The position numbers and the translations under genes are program-made. From Straminergon stramineum (taxonomy: Eukaryota > Streptophyta > Bryopsida > Hypnales > Calliergonaceae), in contig OY987266.1 of NCBI GenBank assembly GCA_963920665.1, positions 7,941,001 through 8,005,000 on the forward strand: DNA of 64,000 bases, written 5' to 3'. Position 1 is the first letter of the stretch; every line of letters begins with the position of its first letter. Below the pieces are notes generated by a model. It was not told where the DNA came from. It saw nothing but the letters and a program-made list of their open reading frames with translations, and made no database searches. Below are positions 1 through 12,475 of the stretch, in pieces.

Positions 1-618
1 GAATGTTTTCTGCTCTCAAGAGCTTGTTTCAATCAACAGGGCATATTTCCCTGAACTATAGGAATAAGGTGATCCTATCCTATCCTATGCAACTTGGATA
101 ATCTGAGAACCGCACCATTTTTCGGCCTTACAAATACATGTGAGAATGACCAACATCAAACACGGTGTACCTTTCTGTATTCCACTTTCAATTCAAAATA
201 CAAGTGGTAGTCCCGATGGTTTGGTATAGTGTCTGTTATCAAACTGCAAAACATGAAAAAGATGAATTGGAACAGGATCTGTTACCTCGTAAGAAATTGA
301 ATCTCTTAGGACACAAATATATTGAGATTCTTCTCGTAAGAAACTTACATAACAGAACCCAAACCTACCGGTGCGCAAAACAATGCTAGTCACGATTTTG
401 TGCTGCAGCCATTAACTACTCATATACAAGGAAGTGGGTCATTTAGTACAGGGAATTAGGTCATCACTGAGTGATTGAACAAACGAGTAAGCTCTCATTC
501 AAATTTCCACCTAGACGGAAACTAGAAATTTCCGTGGTTCCTGAATCATGAATAATACGTACATCAAAAGCAGGAACTTTAAGCAAGCACTTCAACAAAA
601 CACCTCGCAGCAACTAAC

Positions 619-1435
619 CTTGTGAAGCGGAGGAGAAGTATGTGCAGATCTAAAATATTGTTCTCGTCACGATATATGCTAGCCTGCGTGAGAACAACAC
701 ACAAGAGCCTCCAAGTCAGCGCAACACCACAGACAAAGACTCAGTACGTGTGAATATTTCGCAATGAATTATGATAAATTAAAATGGCGCAACAGCTCAA
801 CTTAACTCACGAAACATGTCCACACACTTGAATGTTGTAGTCCATCACTTAACTTTGAAGAAGACCTAGTGAAGATTACTAATCATGCCGTAACTAAACA
901 ATATCACAAAGATTTGTGAGCAAATTCAAGAAAAACACAAGAAACTTCGAGTTCATACAAATCGCGAAAAAGCGCAAGGAAGAGGATCAATAGTGTGAAT
1001 TTCTCTCCACCGTTTATCTCAGATTGAAATTGCGCAAAACCTCCCTGTGTCTCACAAATGCTTCACTAGCACTCAAATTTTCTAGTCCTTCACCAAACAT
1101 TGAAGATGTCCTAGTGCAGGTTACTCATCACACGGAATCTACCAAATCTAAACGAGATGTGAGCGAATTTGAAACAAAAACAAAAACAAAAACACGAAGT
1201 TAATTAAAGCGCAACAAAGACAGAGGATCATCAATAATGGAGAATTTCCTCCAACGAATTGAAATTGTACAACAGCAAGAGGAGCGAAGAGGCGAAACTT
1301 ACTACTTACCTGCTTGAGAAGATTGTTAGCCAAGCGGTAGTAAAGCTTGATTTGCAAGCTCTGGTCGACTTCCAAACTTCGCGTCCTGAAAGCGGCGACG
1401 AACGCCTCGTACTTCATGCCGGGAGTCTCCGACAT
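619..1435 (-). CDS. AMSH: AMSH-like deubiquitinase, first two coding exons (partial)
   Basis: Two coding exons can be read on the minus strand. Exon 1 (1435-1310) starts at ATG and gives 42 residues that include YYRLANNLLKQ. It ends at the donor CAG|GTAAGT. Exon 2 (683-619) follows the acceptor CACGCAG and reads ASIYRDENNILDLHILLLRF, ending at AAG|GTTAGT in phase 2. Joined, they match the N-terminal helical (USP8-dimer/MIT-like) region of plant AMSH proteins, whose Arabidopsis member has YYRIADNLLRQASIYREE. AMSH proteins are JAMM zinc metalloproteases that trim ubiquitin chains on endosomal cargo with ESCRT-III. The catalytic JAMM domain is not in the window, so the gene must continue beyond position 1. 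An in-frame TTG lies 18 bases upstream of the ATG; the ATG is preferred. Family identity is quite sure; intactness cannot be judged. Confidence 0.82.
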
Positions 1436-2456
1436 CTTGCGCTCAACGATCAAAACCGACGAAACCGCAAGACAATTGAATGTAATCGCGCCGCGATCGA
1501 GGGTACTACCGACATCGCTTGAAGCTCCGTCTGCCCTCCGTGTGTCTGCGAATCGGAAGTAAAAGAGAAAGCGTCGAAGCCGAACTGCTCCAACAAACCC
1601 CCGAAGTTACTAGCAATGCGGCGAAGGACTGTGTGAATGCTACTAAACACTTGTTAACAACAAACTAATTGCGTCCGTTAAGCGCCCATGGATGAACGTG
1701 GTTGGGATGAATGACTAACTGCGATGATTCTCTCCGTCATCATTCGTTGTCTGTGTGTTCGGTGCCGACTACTTCACTTTCCTAACAAACAGCAGGCTTG
1801 CCAGGGAGCTTCTGTCCAATAATTCTGTTTGGAGAAGAACCCTTGATGATTGGCTCCAGTGTTTCTTTTGTAATTATTTTAAATCTTTCACTCAAGTGGC
1901 AACAACGGAATCCATCATGTAGGGCATTTTGGAAAGAAGTCAACTTTTCATCCACATGTTTGTACTATACGCATTCAATTTTTGCAATTTAATCTCTTTT
2001 TTTTTCCCGGTAATGAATGTTATTCACCATTTGGCAATAAAAATATGATCCTTTGATCTAGAAACAAAATTCAATATATACAATTATTGAAGGACTACTA
2101 TGATGAAGAATTGTCACTTGGCAAATTTTTTGCCAAGTCATTGAAGTCATAGATGACATTCCAATTGCCACTTGAAGGCAATAGCAAATGAAGAAACCCA
2201 ATCTTTTCAACTCTGAAATTTCATTTTCAAAAAAATAATTTTTTCACCTCCTCCTTCATTTTGCTTTAACATAACAATCTTCTATGTAATTCTAGAAAAA
2301 TTCGTACACCCTCCATCATCTTGGGTAACTTTTCCTACCTCTATTGAACTTTGTTGAATCTAAATCTTTTCTCAATGTTAGGTATATCCATCTAGTATCT
2401 ACAAAGACTCCTCTAATATTTTATGACACTACTAGAAACCTTCAAGTGCGGCTCTT
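1436..2456. promoter_or_regulatory. Probable AMSH 5' leader and promoter, then featureless AT-rich DNA
   Basis: From 1436 to about 1650 the DNA is clearly richer in G and C than its surroundings. It lies directly upstream of the AMSH start on the minus strand, so it is probably the 5' untranslated leader. From about 1650 to 1800 there may be promoter, but I see no convincing TATA box. From 1800 to 2456 the sequence is AT-rich and I recognise nothing in it. Confidence 0.3.
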
Positions 2457-2460
2457 TTAA

Positions 2461-3031
2461 CCCCTAAACATCCAAAATCATCTCTAGAATTGATGATTTG
2501 AGAAAAATCATTATAAAGTGCTATTTGGAAGGATAATTTGGAATTGACATATAAACAAAAGTCAATGTAGAATTTGATTTTTAGATTCCATCTATATGGT
2601 TAGATCCACCAATGCTATTACCAATCTTTTTTTATAAATTTTGAAAGAAAAATTCCAAATTCCTTCTAAATTTGATTACAAGCAAAATATTATCATTTTT
2701 TGAGTAAAATTTGTTGGAATGGATTTGAAATGAGGTTCTCTTCACATGGTGATTTTTTGAAATTTTTGTGTTCTTTAAATCTATAACCTCATTTTGGTAA
2801 ATCTAGGTTTGAACTCAAGTCAATGCAGTTTGACCACTTGACAAACTTGCACATTTGTAATTTTAGAAAAATATGTACTCTAATAATACCAAATCCAACC
2901 CTTAGATAGGACAACAACTTCAGAACGTATCTCCACAAATTAGAATAACTTTCATCCAAGTAGTTAGGAAGATGATACTCTAATTTCAATTTGTTCATCA
3001 TCCAAAAAATGGACGTTGGAGCTCTTAGGGG
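2461..3031. mobile_element. TTAA-flanked MITE, about 570-bp family, copy 1
   Basis: The element begins CCCCTAAAC and ends CTTAGGGG. A TTAA tetranucleotide lies directly outside each end (2457-2460 and 3032-3035). Two relatives of nearly the same length lie at 5805-6371 and 41731-42311. No transposase frame is present. TTAA target duplication with ends starting CCC is the known signature of the piggyBac superfamily, so this is probably a non-autonomous piggyBac-like element. The superfamily assignment is inference. Confidence 0.7.
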
Positions 3032-3702
3032 TTAAACTAGATAAGCATCTTCTAAAGCTTCCTAATTATCCCTAAGATTGTTATCCTCATTGAGGTTCTA
3101 ATTTTATTTTGAAAAAATTTCAAGATATTGTGATATTATATATTGAAGGTAGATGAGGAAAATGTCAATCTTGCCAACTCATGTCTTGAAGCATTGTTGC
3201 ATGGTTTTATATAACATTATTTAAAGATACCTTTGAATTCTTTATATGACATACTCTTTTTTTCATAGATAGTCATGGGGTTAATAGGAAGGTTGATTAG
3301 TATTGCATATTCTTGATCTTTGCACTTCAAAAAGGAGACCATGGCCATTTTAAAGTGCATAAGTCTTCTATAAAATGGATCCAAGTTGATTTTAGTTTGG
3401 TGATTTTCAACCCCAAGCATCTATGTTATAATAAAATAAGCATATTGATTTTCACATCCTCTAATTTTTTCTAAATTTTGAAGGTGAGATATACCACAGA
3501 GAAAATAAAACAAAAGCTCTACATAGATTACATATATGGTATTAAAAAGAAATTTTTACACATTGTACATGAAGATGGAACAAAGATCTCAATGAAGATT
3601 TTATGGTTAAATTTTTTACTTTTATACTTCATCCCGTCAAAAATTATGACCAAAAAGTGACTAGTTTTTGCAATTTTTAAATCTAAACACGAAAGATTTT
3701 AA

Positions 3703-4862
3703 TTCCTAAAGGACCAAGGCACATTTTGGGCAGAAATTGTGAAAAAAATCACTTCTTAAGGTAGTGAGAAAAAAAAATGAAAAATAAGGTTTTTCAAAAT
3801 TCAATTGTTCAAATTGTACTAGATTACTATGTGAATGTGTGGAAAAAATTCATAATATTTGACCTCACCAATTGAAAGATTGTAATGTTTGAAGTTAGAA
3901 GAAAAAGTTTTTTTCCAACTTTGTGATTGCTTGACAAGGCCAACATTGAAACTTTAATTCTTCCTAAAGAGAGATTTTTACACTACACATGGTTAGTTTT
4001 TTTGATAATTGCATCTTGTACCATGTAAGTTACTTGCTAAATTTCAAAAGTAGAAGAGGAGTATTGCACATGAAGTTGCTTAGATTGTCCCAAAGGTTTA
4101 ACCCCTGAAGGACCAAAGCACATTTTAGACACAAATTGTGAAAAATTGCCACTTTTTAGGGCAGTGAGAAAAAAATGAAAAAAAAGATTTTTTTCAAAAT
4201 TCCACCCTACCAATATGTACTGGACTACTATAGGAATGTGTGGAAAAAAATTCAGAAACTTTGACCATACGGATTGAAAGATTATAATGTTTGAAGTTAG
4301 GAGAAAATGTTTTTTTTTACCTTGCCCGACAAGGCCAACAGCCTTTAACTCCTCCTAGACCGAGATTTTTACACTGCACATGCTTATTTTTTTGACATTA
4401 GCATCTTGTATTATGTAAATTACATAATTGCCAAATTTCAGAAGTAGAGGAGGTGTTTTGCACATGTTGCCGGAAGCTGCCCGAGCTGCCAAAAAAATTT
4501 AGGGCAGCATAACTTTTGATCCATGCTCCTGATCGGAAAAAACATTACATTCTCACTTAGGGGGTATGTGTTTACATCTTGTGTCAAAATTTGAAGAACA
4601 TCCCTTAGAAAATGACTTCATACAAACCTACCCGAGATTATTTGCTTACGTTCAATGGTCATTTGGTCCTTTAGGGGTTAAGGCAATATAACTTTTGAAT
4701 TGGATACTAGCTCTATTAGAAAAAAAAAATGATATTCCTACTAAAGGGATACATGTTTACACCTTTCTTCAAAATTTTGTGAACATCCAACCAAAATTGA
4801 CTTTGTATACTATTTCTTGAGATCTCTTGTGTTTGTTGAATGGTCACTTGGTCCCTTAGGTG
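3703..4862. mobile_element. TTAA-flanked MITE interrupted by a relative of itself
   Basis: The outer element starts TTCCTAAAGGACCAAGG at 3703 and ends GGTCCCTTAGGTG at 4862, with TTAA on both sides (3699-3702 and 4863-4866). A second element of the same family occupies 4102-4677. Removing that insert and one TTAA leaves about 580 bp, which matches the 576-bp length of the insert. The two halves line up with the insert along their whole length. Confidence 0.75.
4102..4677. mobile_element. Nested TTAA-flanked MITE
   Basis: Starts CCCCTGAAGGACCAAAG and ends GGTCCTTTAGGGG, with TTAA at 4098-4101 and 4678-4681. It sits inside the older element at 3703-4862, in the same orientation. No coding capacity is visible. 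This nesting is the best local proof that TTAA is the duplicated target site. Confidence 0.8.
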
Positions 4863-4866
4863 TTAA

Positions 4867-5800
4867 AGTCTCAAGGTATAATTATCCTATATTAGTTTCA
4901 CATAACAAGGACATTTTGTTTTCCAAAATAATGGAATAGATTTTTTGGTTTAAACAATGAAAATAAGTCATTACTAAGGTACAAGTACCTTTATCAACTT
5001 TGCTTAAATATAAAAACTTAAAATATTAAGCATGAAATAATAGGAAAGGAAGGCATATAAGCTATTATTCAAAAAAAGTCATTAGAAGAAGTTATTGAAC
5101 AAGAGTCATTATGTGCATTTATCATTTGTATTCTTCTTTAGTGTATATGTGTGCTTGACTTTAGATGATCTTATAGCCACTAATAGTTGTTTAGTAAGAT
5201 GAACTTCACAAGTGAGCATGTTTCATTTTTAACCCTCTATGTTTGAAGTCCTAGAATGAATTGTTTAGAATTTTGAGCAAGTGAACTCTTCCGATGTCAA
5301 ATTTTTCTTCAATTTTTTCTTCAATTTTTTTATAAGGTCAAGGAATGAAGTATCTTTAGGGGAATATAATTTTCATATCAATGGATACCTCGGAGGATAA
5401 GTTACACGATTCTAAGGTCACAATGATTGAATTGGGTCCAAAAAAGAATGCAAAAATACTAATTGTATTTATGTCTACTTGAATAACTTTGATTCATGCT
5501 ATTGGGATTAGTGAGAAGAAAGTTAAGGCATCTTTCTTTAAAAGTAATTTATAAGATTAGTTTCTTAACATAATTTTCACAATCTTTCAAAACCAAACAT
5601 CTATAGGGTGAATTTTTTTTGCTACATCAATCCCACCACTTGGATTGGCATGTTTTAATTCCATTTTGGAACTACCAAAAATTTCTTTTCCCTTTCATCT
5701 TGTACCTACTTTTGTTCTACAATTTTTTTAAGAACAAAAAAATTAGTTCTTTTATTGATTTTTTGGAAAAATGGTCAATTCAATTCTCCACCATAAAGAT
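4867..5800. other. AT-rich intergenic DNA
   Basis: I see no gene, tandem repeat or inverted-repeat element here. The longest frame (5619-5804, plus) lacks any recognisable motif and is probably chance. Confidence 0.4.
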
Positions 5801-5804
5801 TTAA

Positions 5805-6371
5805 CCCCTAAACGTCCAGATTCATCCCCAAAATCAGTGATTTGAGAAAAATCGTTATAAAGTGCTATTTGGAAGCATATTTTGGATTTGGTATACAAAT
5901 AAAAGTTGTAGATTTTGATTTGCAGATTCCATCTATATGGTTAGATTCACCAATGCTATCACCAATCTTATGTTATAATTTTTGAATGAGAAATTCCGAA
6001 ATTCTTTCAAAATTTGATTACAAGCAAAATATTATCATTTTTTGAGTAAATGTTTTTGGGATGGATTTGAAATGAGGTTCTCTTGACATGGTGATTTTGT
6101 GAATTTTTTTTTTTTCAAATCTATGACCTCATTTTGGCAAATCCAGCTTTGAACTAAAGTCAATAAAATTTGACCACTTGACATCCTTGCACATTTGTAA
6201 TTTTAGAAAAATATGTACTCTAGTAACACCAAATCCAACCCTTAGATAGGACAACAACTTCATAACGTATCTCCACAAATTAAAACAACTTTCATCCAAG
6301 CAGCTAGGAAGATGAAACTCAATTTCCAATCTATTCATTGTCTAGAAAATGGACGTTGGAGCGCTTAGGGG
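5805..6371. mobile_element. TTAA-flanked MITE, about 570-bp family, copy 2
   Basis: Begins CCCCTAAACGTCC and ends GCTTAGGGG, flanked by TTAA at 5801-5804 and 6372-6375. It is closely similar over its whole length to the copy at 2461-3031, including the shared internal stretch TTTGAGAAAAATC near the left end and the lengths (567 versus 571 bp). Confidence 0.72.
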
Positions 6372-6375
6372 TTAA

Positions 6376-7961
6376 AACTTCAAAACTTTGTAGGGCAAAA
6401 TATTTAAGTTAAAGTTATTCAAAATATAGAAACATAACAATAAAAGAAGCCAAAAATATTTTCTTTTCACTTTGAGCAATAGCACCCTACAACTATATGG
6501 TCAAAGTAGCTGAAATTCTTTCTACACATTCTTAGATGTAAGTTCCCATGTTTGAATGTGCCAAAAAAATAGACTATTTTCATTGTAGTTCTTTGCTCTA
6601 GAAATGGCAATTTTAGAGTGTTTTTTGGTATAATATAGTTAGTGAGCCTTCAGAGGTAAACCATATAAAATTGTAGCCACCAATTATTTGCTAATAGATG
6701 GCTTTGTAAGGGCTCCAAGACAAAAAAAAATAGAGTTTTTCTTCCTATTTTTTTCATGGGAGGTACTTGAACATATGTTTTGAGAATCTATAACTTAAAT
6801 GAGGTTATTTGTTTGAATGGTTTGTTTATTTGTTACAATGACAATGAGATCTCTTGGACCATGCACCCCTTGGTCACATTTTTAGTATTGTCGGAAATCT
6901 CTCTGCAAGGATGGGTGTACAAACTTTGTTTGTGCTTTTTGGACCTATGATGTAAAAGATATTGAATTTTTAAAATAATCATAAATTCAAAAAATATTTT
7001 TAGTGGAGGCAAAGATAGAGAGTACACTAGTGTGCCTCATTATGGTATTTTTTACTTTTCTACATAAGAAGATGCTTGAACCACGGATCACCATGTGTAT
7101 TTTGACATCTTTAAGATTCTTGCTCTTGATGTGAATTTGAGTCATGAAAATTATCTTTTTTTGAATTTGAGACCAACTAATGAAATGAAGCTTCTTCAAT
7201 CTAGTTCTTACTTTGATTTGAAATTTTGAAAATCTTCTAGGGCCTTTTGGGGTTTAAAAACATAATTACTTTTGAAGTGTTACACGTCCAAATGTCACTA
7301 AAGAATAGAAATCTCAACCATAGAATCTTGTAGTATGTGTTGTGGAGGATGTGAATCAAATTTGTAGTCATTTGGCCACATGATTCCAAGATTGTAATGT
7401 TTTAGTGTTGAAAAAGGATGCTAAATTTTTCCTAGAAACACATTTGGAGGTAAAATTTGATTTCTAAAATGCTTCTTAGTCACTCATCACATCTTGAATT
7501 GATATGAAATTTTAACCACACAAACTAGACTAGTATGCGCAGCTTTTTCAAAAAAAATTGTTGGAAATAGACATTGTATGAAGAAGAAACAAGTTGGCAA
7601 AGTTCATTATAATCGAAAATTGTCTAGACTTTGAACTTCAATTTGCTCTTGAACATTCTAAACAACCTGGATTGACATGAAAATTTTACCATGGTAACTA
7701 GACTTTAAGGAGAACATAACCCAACAATTTTTACTGAAAACAAACATTGCATGAAGGAGATACAAGCCTCCAAAGTTTCAGCTATTAAAATGCAGTTTGG
7801 TGAACTCAAATGGACCTTTTGAACTTTGAATGCCTTTCAAAAAAATCAATACCGTTGGTGTAGGGAAGGATTGGCACTTCTCTACTGAATATTTAATTTT
7901 TTTTTCTGAAAAATAAGGTTTGGCAGATGCGACAAATAGAAGTTTTCGCCAATACTATTTT
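6376..7961. other. AT-rich intergenic DNA without a supported gene
   Basis: Short frames on both strands (for example 6833-7199, minus) show no motif or splice pattern that would support coding. A sequence GCCTTTTGGGGTTTAA near 7236-7253 resembles a decayed right end of a TTAA-flanked element, but I cannot find its partner. Confidence 0.35.
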
Positions 7962-7965
7962 TTAA

Positions 7966-8898
7966 CCCCTAAATGTATTTGACTATGTTTTCACCAAAAT
8001 CACTCTAAAACTGCCATTTCTAGTACATGTACAAAATTTTAGAAAAAATACATTTTTGGACACATGTAACTGTAGGATCTTGTAGTATGTTGGTTTGAGA
8101 AGATGTGGAAAAAAATTCAGAAATTTTCACCCTTTAGATTGCAAAATATTTGCATTTAAATTGACAAAAAGCCATTTTTTGGCCCTGCAAAAACCTGGGC
8201 AGCTGCACTTCACAAAGTCACAATTGTATGAAAAAATGTCCAAAATGGTGGTGCTTCTTTGGATTCATTTTCCAAGGCTAGTTAGCTACATGCTTGAAAA
8301 AATTCAGATCATTTGGAGTTGTACAACATATAGGAATAAATTATTAAGTAGAAAGATGTAGAGAATGATTCAAAATACTAAATTGTTAAGAATTTATTTA
8401 TGGAATTGAAAAATGCCAATCTGAATGGTAGTAATGTTGTAATAAAAAATCTACACCCATTCTTTTTATTTTTTTCCCAAAATATTAAAAATTGAGTTAA
8501 ATAAAGGTCTTCAAAGTTTATTTTAGAATGGAAATTGCATAACTACCCACAACTAAAACTCTTCATAACTTTCATCTCATAAATCAAATGGAATGATTCA
8601 AAGCTTTCCACTTACATGTAAATCTAGAAAAACCAATTTCAAATTTTTATTTAAAAAAAATTGATTTTTAAAGAAGTTTTTTTGCTACTTGAGTTGCTCG
8701 CCGAGCATTGAAAACTACATATCATATAATAACTTTTTAATCATATATTCAAAAGTTATGAAAATTCTTGGGCCCAAAAGCTACTCCTTGGGCACATGTT
8801 TTGTGAAAATTTCAAAAAATAAAAATAAAAATTCCATTCGTAGTGAGCTGCTCCAAATTGCTCTGTTGCCAAAAAAACACCATTTGCTCCTTTAGGGG
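7966..8898. mobile_element. TTAA-flanked MITE, about 930-bp family, copy 1
   Basis: Begins CCCCTAAATGTATTTGACT and ends CTCCTTTAGGGG, with TTAA at 7962-7965 and 8899-8902. It is a diverged relative, in the same orientation, of the copy at 20530-21454. A frame of 88 codons inside (8095-8361) resembles no transposase and is not convincingly conserved in the other copies. Confidence 0.72.
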
Positions 8899-9044
8899 TT
8901 AACCGTACAATTTTTTTATTTTCTAAAAAAACAATTTCCCCAAAATTTAGGCATCTATTTTTAGAATTATTTTTCACCAACCCTGCCCTACAACTCTAGT
9001 ACATCTTGAAATTGATTTCAAAATTTTACCACACAAACTGGAAG

Positions 9045-9060
9045 AGAGAGAGAGAGAGAG
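9045..9060 (+). repeat. (GA)n microsatellite
   Basis: About eight GA dinucleotides lie in AT-rich DNA. No function is suggested. Confidence 0.8.
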
Positions 9061-9185
9061 TACAAATTTCCCAACAAAATTTATTACATTCAAAAATCAA
9101 ATGCAAAAATTACTTTAAAATAGACTTCCAAACATATGTGAGGACACGTTTGGTTGCCTGGGATGCTTACAAGTTAATAAGATTA

Positions 9186-9777
9186 AGGTAGTTTGCTCTT
9201 ATTGCGACCATCTTCTTCAAATAGCGCAGTAGGCCCCTCTGAAATGGACAGTCAATGGTTCTAAAATGGACTGCCACAAATTTAAAAGTATAATTAAGAT
9301 TTGTCAGGAGATGATTCATACTTTGCCAATGCATGGAAGAAGAGTTAGAGAGGGTCCATTTCAAAGCCAAGGTATGTCCAATTACTTTTTCTAAATGAAA
9401 ATTGATTGCCCAATTGCCCTCTTACAAATGTTAAAAGAATTTAGGGTCTGTTTAAGTTTAGTAATGATTGCATTTAAGAACCTTGTGTATTACTTTTTGA
9501 ATGATGCAGTGCTTGTTTTTTATCAAGCCATATCTTTTTTCAGACTACATGTGTGTGGTTTTTGCAAGGCCTATGATCACAAATAGGTGCCTACTACATA
9601 ATTCTTTCAAAATTCATAAGTAATTCAAAAATGCTCCAAAAAATATGAAACCACTTGGGTTAGACTCTATATTAATTTTTCTTCAAGTATAGAGCAAAGA
9701 AAGATAATTCCGTGCATCTAAGAACCATCGAAAAGGCCGAACAGCCCTTAAACGGTCGCTTTAAGAGCATACTACCA
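9186..9777. mobile_element. TA-flanked AGGTAGT-type MITE, copy 1
   Basis: The left end is AGGTAGTTTGCTCTTA and the right end, read in reverse, is TGGTAGTATGCTCTTAAAG. TA lies outside both ends (9184-9185 and 9778-9779). A closely similar 590-bp copy is at 29874-30463 and a 302-bp relative at 17712-18013. TA target duplication and terminal inverted repeats fit a non-autonomous Tc1/mariner-like element. No transposase is visible. Confidence 0.72.
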
Positions 9778-9779
9778 TA

Positions 9780-10540
9780 CGTTGAATTGTAAGCAGCAGC
9801 AATTCCTCAGAAGTAGTGTGATAGTTGCTGTACTTGAAACACTTGTCACTAAGCTTAGTCTGTCTCACTGTTGCATGTATGGATATGTGTTACTTAGCCC
9901 ACTAAGTTAGTTCCAAGTACTTATTTGTCAGCAATTCCATGTAATTTTCAAGTACTGCAGGATCTAAACATCACAGTGAGTGAGGTACACACTGCAAACA
10001 GTTTCTAGGCTTAGTATGAATTATGAAACATACATTATTTTTCTTCGATCTTATTGACAATGGGAAGAGGATTTCAATGCACTTTTGCCTGCACAATTTG
10101 GACACCATATGAAAAAGTTATTAATTTTTAATGTACTATCTCTAACTATACCAAAAATCAACATTAAACTTTCATAGACTGTAATCTATGTTTTGATTGT
10201 GTACATTTTGTGAAATCAATATCTAGGAAATAATTACACTTTTGGGTCCTAAGGTAGGTGTCATATTTTCATTTTGGGTAGTGTTTGTACCTTAAAAATA
10301 TTAGATATCAATATAATGTACTTGGAAGTTGGGTTCATTATTCTCTATCAAATAACTAATAAAAGTTGTTGAATATTATTTGGCAAATGCCTAAAAATAG
10401 GAAATTCCCATATACAATATATTTTTGGACAAGTATCTTCCCTCAAATTCTTGCATCTATTTCTAGAAATATTTTTGGTCAATTGATCACCACTAGGTAC
10501 AACTGTGATGAAAAGATATAAACATATTATGTTTTTGCAA
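9780..10540. other. AT-rich intergenic DNA
   Basis: I see no gene or element signature in this stretch. Confidence 0.35.
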
Positions 10541-10544
10541 TTAT

Positions 10545-11189
10545 CCCCTTAATGCCCAAGGCACCAAATTTGGGTGTCAACAATACTTTGAAGTTAGATA
10601 AAATCTAACCAAGTTGCTACTTTTAGTAGTTTATATTTTCTGAAAAATTCTTTTCTGAAATGCAATTTTAGCATCAAAAATATGATTTTGAAAATGATTG
10701 ATTATAATTTTCTACTCAAGATTTTGTGCAAGGGTGTCCATTGCAATCTTGACTTTCCTTAGTGTTAGAGGCTCTTGGAAATGAGCTTCAACATACTAGA
10801 TCTTGGAGAAAAAATCACATTCAAAATTCATTTAACAACATTGTAGAGTAGATTTTGAGAAGCCATTAATTGATTGGAGATATGCATGTTAGGCTCTTTA
10901 ACCTCATATTTTTTTGGTGACCAAATTTTTAGATTTGACAAGTGAAAAGAGGATTGAAAGACTTCAAATCACTTTTGCAATTTCAACACCTTCATGATCA
11001 AACATTATAATCTTTCAATCCATAAGTGATATTATTGTATTTTCTTTTCCTATGTGATCTCTAACATGTCTAGTTTGAATTTTTACTATTACTAAACAAA
11101 AAATTGATACAACTTATCTAAATGATGGATTTTTGTTCAATTTAGAGTAAATTCCTAGAAGCTCAAAAATGGCCTTGGGCATTTAGGGG
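10545..11189. mobile_element. TTAA-type MITE, about 640-bp family, copy 1
   Basis: The left end CCCCTTAATGCCCAAGGCACC and the right end GGGCATTTAGGGG form an inverted repeat. The right flank is TTAA (11190-11193) and the left flank is TTAT (10541-10544), one base off. The copy at 32413-33050 is the same family in the opposite orientation. Confidence 0.65.
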
Positions 11190-11193
11190 TTAA

Positions 11194-11620
11194 CACCCCA
11201 CCCCCTCTTGCAAAAAAAATAGAGCCTATAATTTGGATTTAAAAAAAATGTCCCCCCCCCCCCCTCCAATGTCGTCGATCTGCAAAATGTGTGGAAAAAT
11301 GTGTGGCCATTGATGGTGTCAATATTGAATACAATATTGAACACGATATTGAATACAATATTGAACACGATATTGAATACAATATTGAACACGATATTGA
11401 ATACAATATTGAACACGATATTGAATACAATATTGAATATGATATGGTATATTTGATACAAATACAAATGGATATGTAGAATACAAAATATAAATACATA
11501 TGAATATATGAAATATAGTGGCAATATCCCATATCAATTACCACCACAAGAGGTTTTAAAATATATAAATATAGGAAGGGGGGATACAAATTGTATTTTA
11601 TATTAACAATTTGCCAATTC
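11194..11620. repeat. Dispersed repeat carrying a variable tandem core, copy 1
   Basis: This directly follows the TTAA at the end of the preceding element. Outer parts (CCAATGTCGTCGATCTG near 11267 and GGCAATATCCCATAT near 11520) recur at 22376-22590. Between them lies a stretch of varying tandem sequence. The shared outer parts around a different core suggest one repeat family with a fast-evolving centre. Confidence 0.5.
11321..11445 (+). repeat. 24-bp minisatellite
   Basis: About five tandem copies of a 24-bp unit are present. Each unit is a doublet of two related 12-mers, ATTGAATACAAT and ATTGAACACGAT. The array is open in several frames on both strands only because its period is a multiple of three. 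I do not regard those frames as genes. Confidence 0.88.
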
Positions 11621-12180
11621 ATTTGTTAATTACTTGGCACAATACACTTTTGTCACTATGTACCTAGAAGATGCAATATGTGATTCATCATCTGGCGGTT
11701 TCACACTATGACCATGATAGTGATTGGATAGTAGACTAGTGGTCATTAGTTGTTTTTGCCTATATTTTAATTACAAAATGTTGTGCTAAAATTCCACTCA
11801 AATGAAAAGTTGAATTGTAATTTTGATTAAGATAGAGCAATTCATCATGGATCACAAATTTGATTCCTAAACTATGATAGATTCCTAGTTTAGATTCCTA
11901 GTCATGGACATAATTTCACTCTCTTGCATCTCAATGTATTGTGCAAATGGGTTACAAAGGGTTGCAATTAGGTCTCACAAAGTTGGAATTGGGTTGAAAA
12001 GTCACCATTTCATAATTTCAATTGCTCTTGCCGTTTCTCACACTTGTCTGTATGTGAGAAACCAATTAAAAAATTTCAGCAATGACATAAGGGCAAACTC
12101 CTAATTTCTGCCCATGATGGGCTGTTGTACCTTATATGCAGTACCCAAAATGCTCCACAATTTCCAAAAAAAGAGAAGAA
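11621..12180. other. AT-rich intergenic DNA
   Basis: No gene or repeat signature is seen here. Confidence 0.35.
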
Positions 12181-12182
12181 AT

Positions 12183-12475
12183 GGTCCGCAATGCAGGACA
12201 CTAAATCTTGCAATCGAAGTGGGCCCTGCAGGGGCATTTTGTGTTTTACTCGGGGGTAAAAGTAAAACCTGCCCCCTATTTTGAGCCGTGCCTAGGGTAT
12301 GTTCTAGACTTCTACTTGCTAATTTTGGGGTCTCTGATTGCAAATATGAATTCAGAATTTGCAAAAAGAATTATGTGCAAAAAATAAAAAATTCCTGCGT
12401 TTTCCCCATGGTAAATCTGGCCCCTACGGGGCCCACTTTGATTGCAGGATTTAGTGTCCTCCATCCGCAACGGCC
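12183..12475. mobile_element. Foldback MITE with about 40-bp arms
   Basis: The left arm (12196-12235) begins GGACACTAAATC and runs through AAGTGGGCCC to GGGGC. The right arm (12420-12459) is its reverse complement with only a few differences. Weaker pairing continues outward on both sides (TCCGCAATGCA against TTGCGGATGGA). It is far richer in G and C than the surroundings. The target duplication is not clear, so the superfamily is left open. Confidence 0.65.

Noticed and set aside
11183..11622. Overlapping 62- to 127-codon frames on both strands over the 24-bp repeat
   Set aside because: They exist because the repeat period is divisible by three; the protein would be a simple repeat with no other support.
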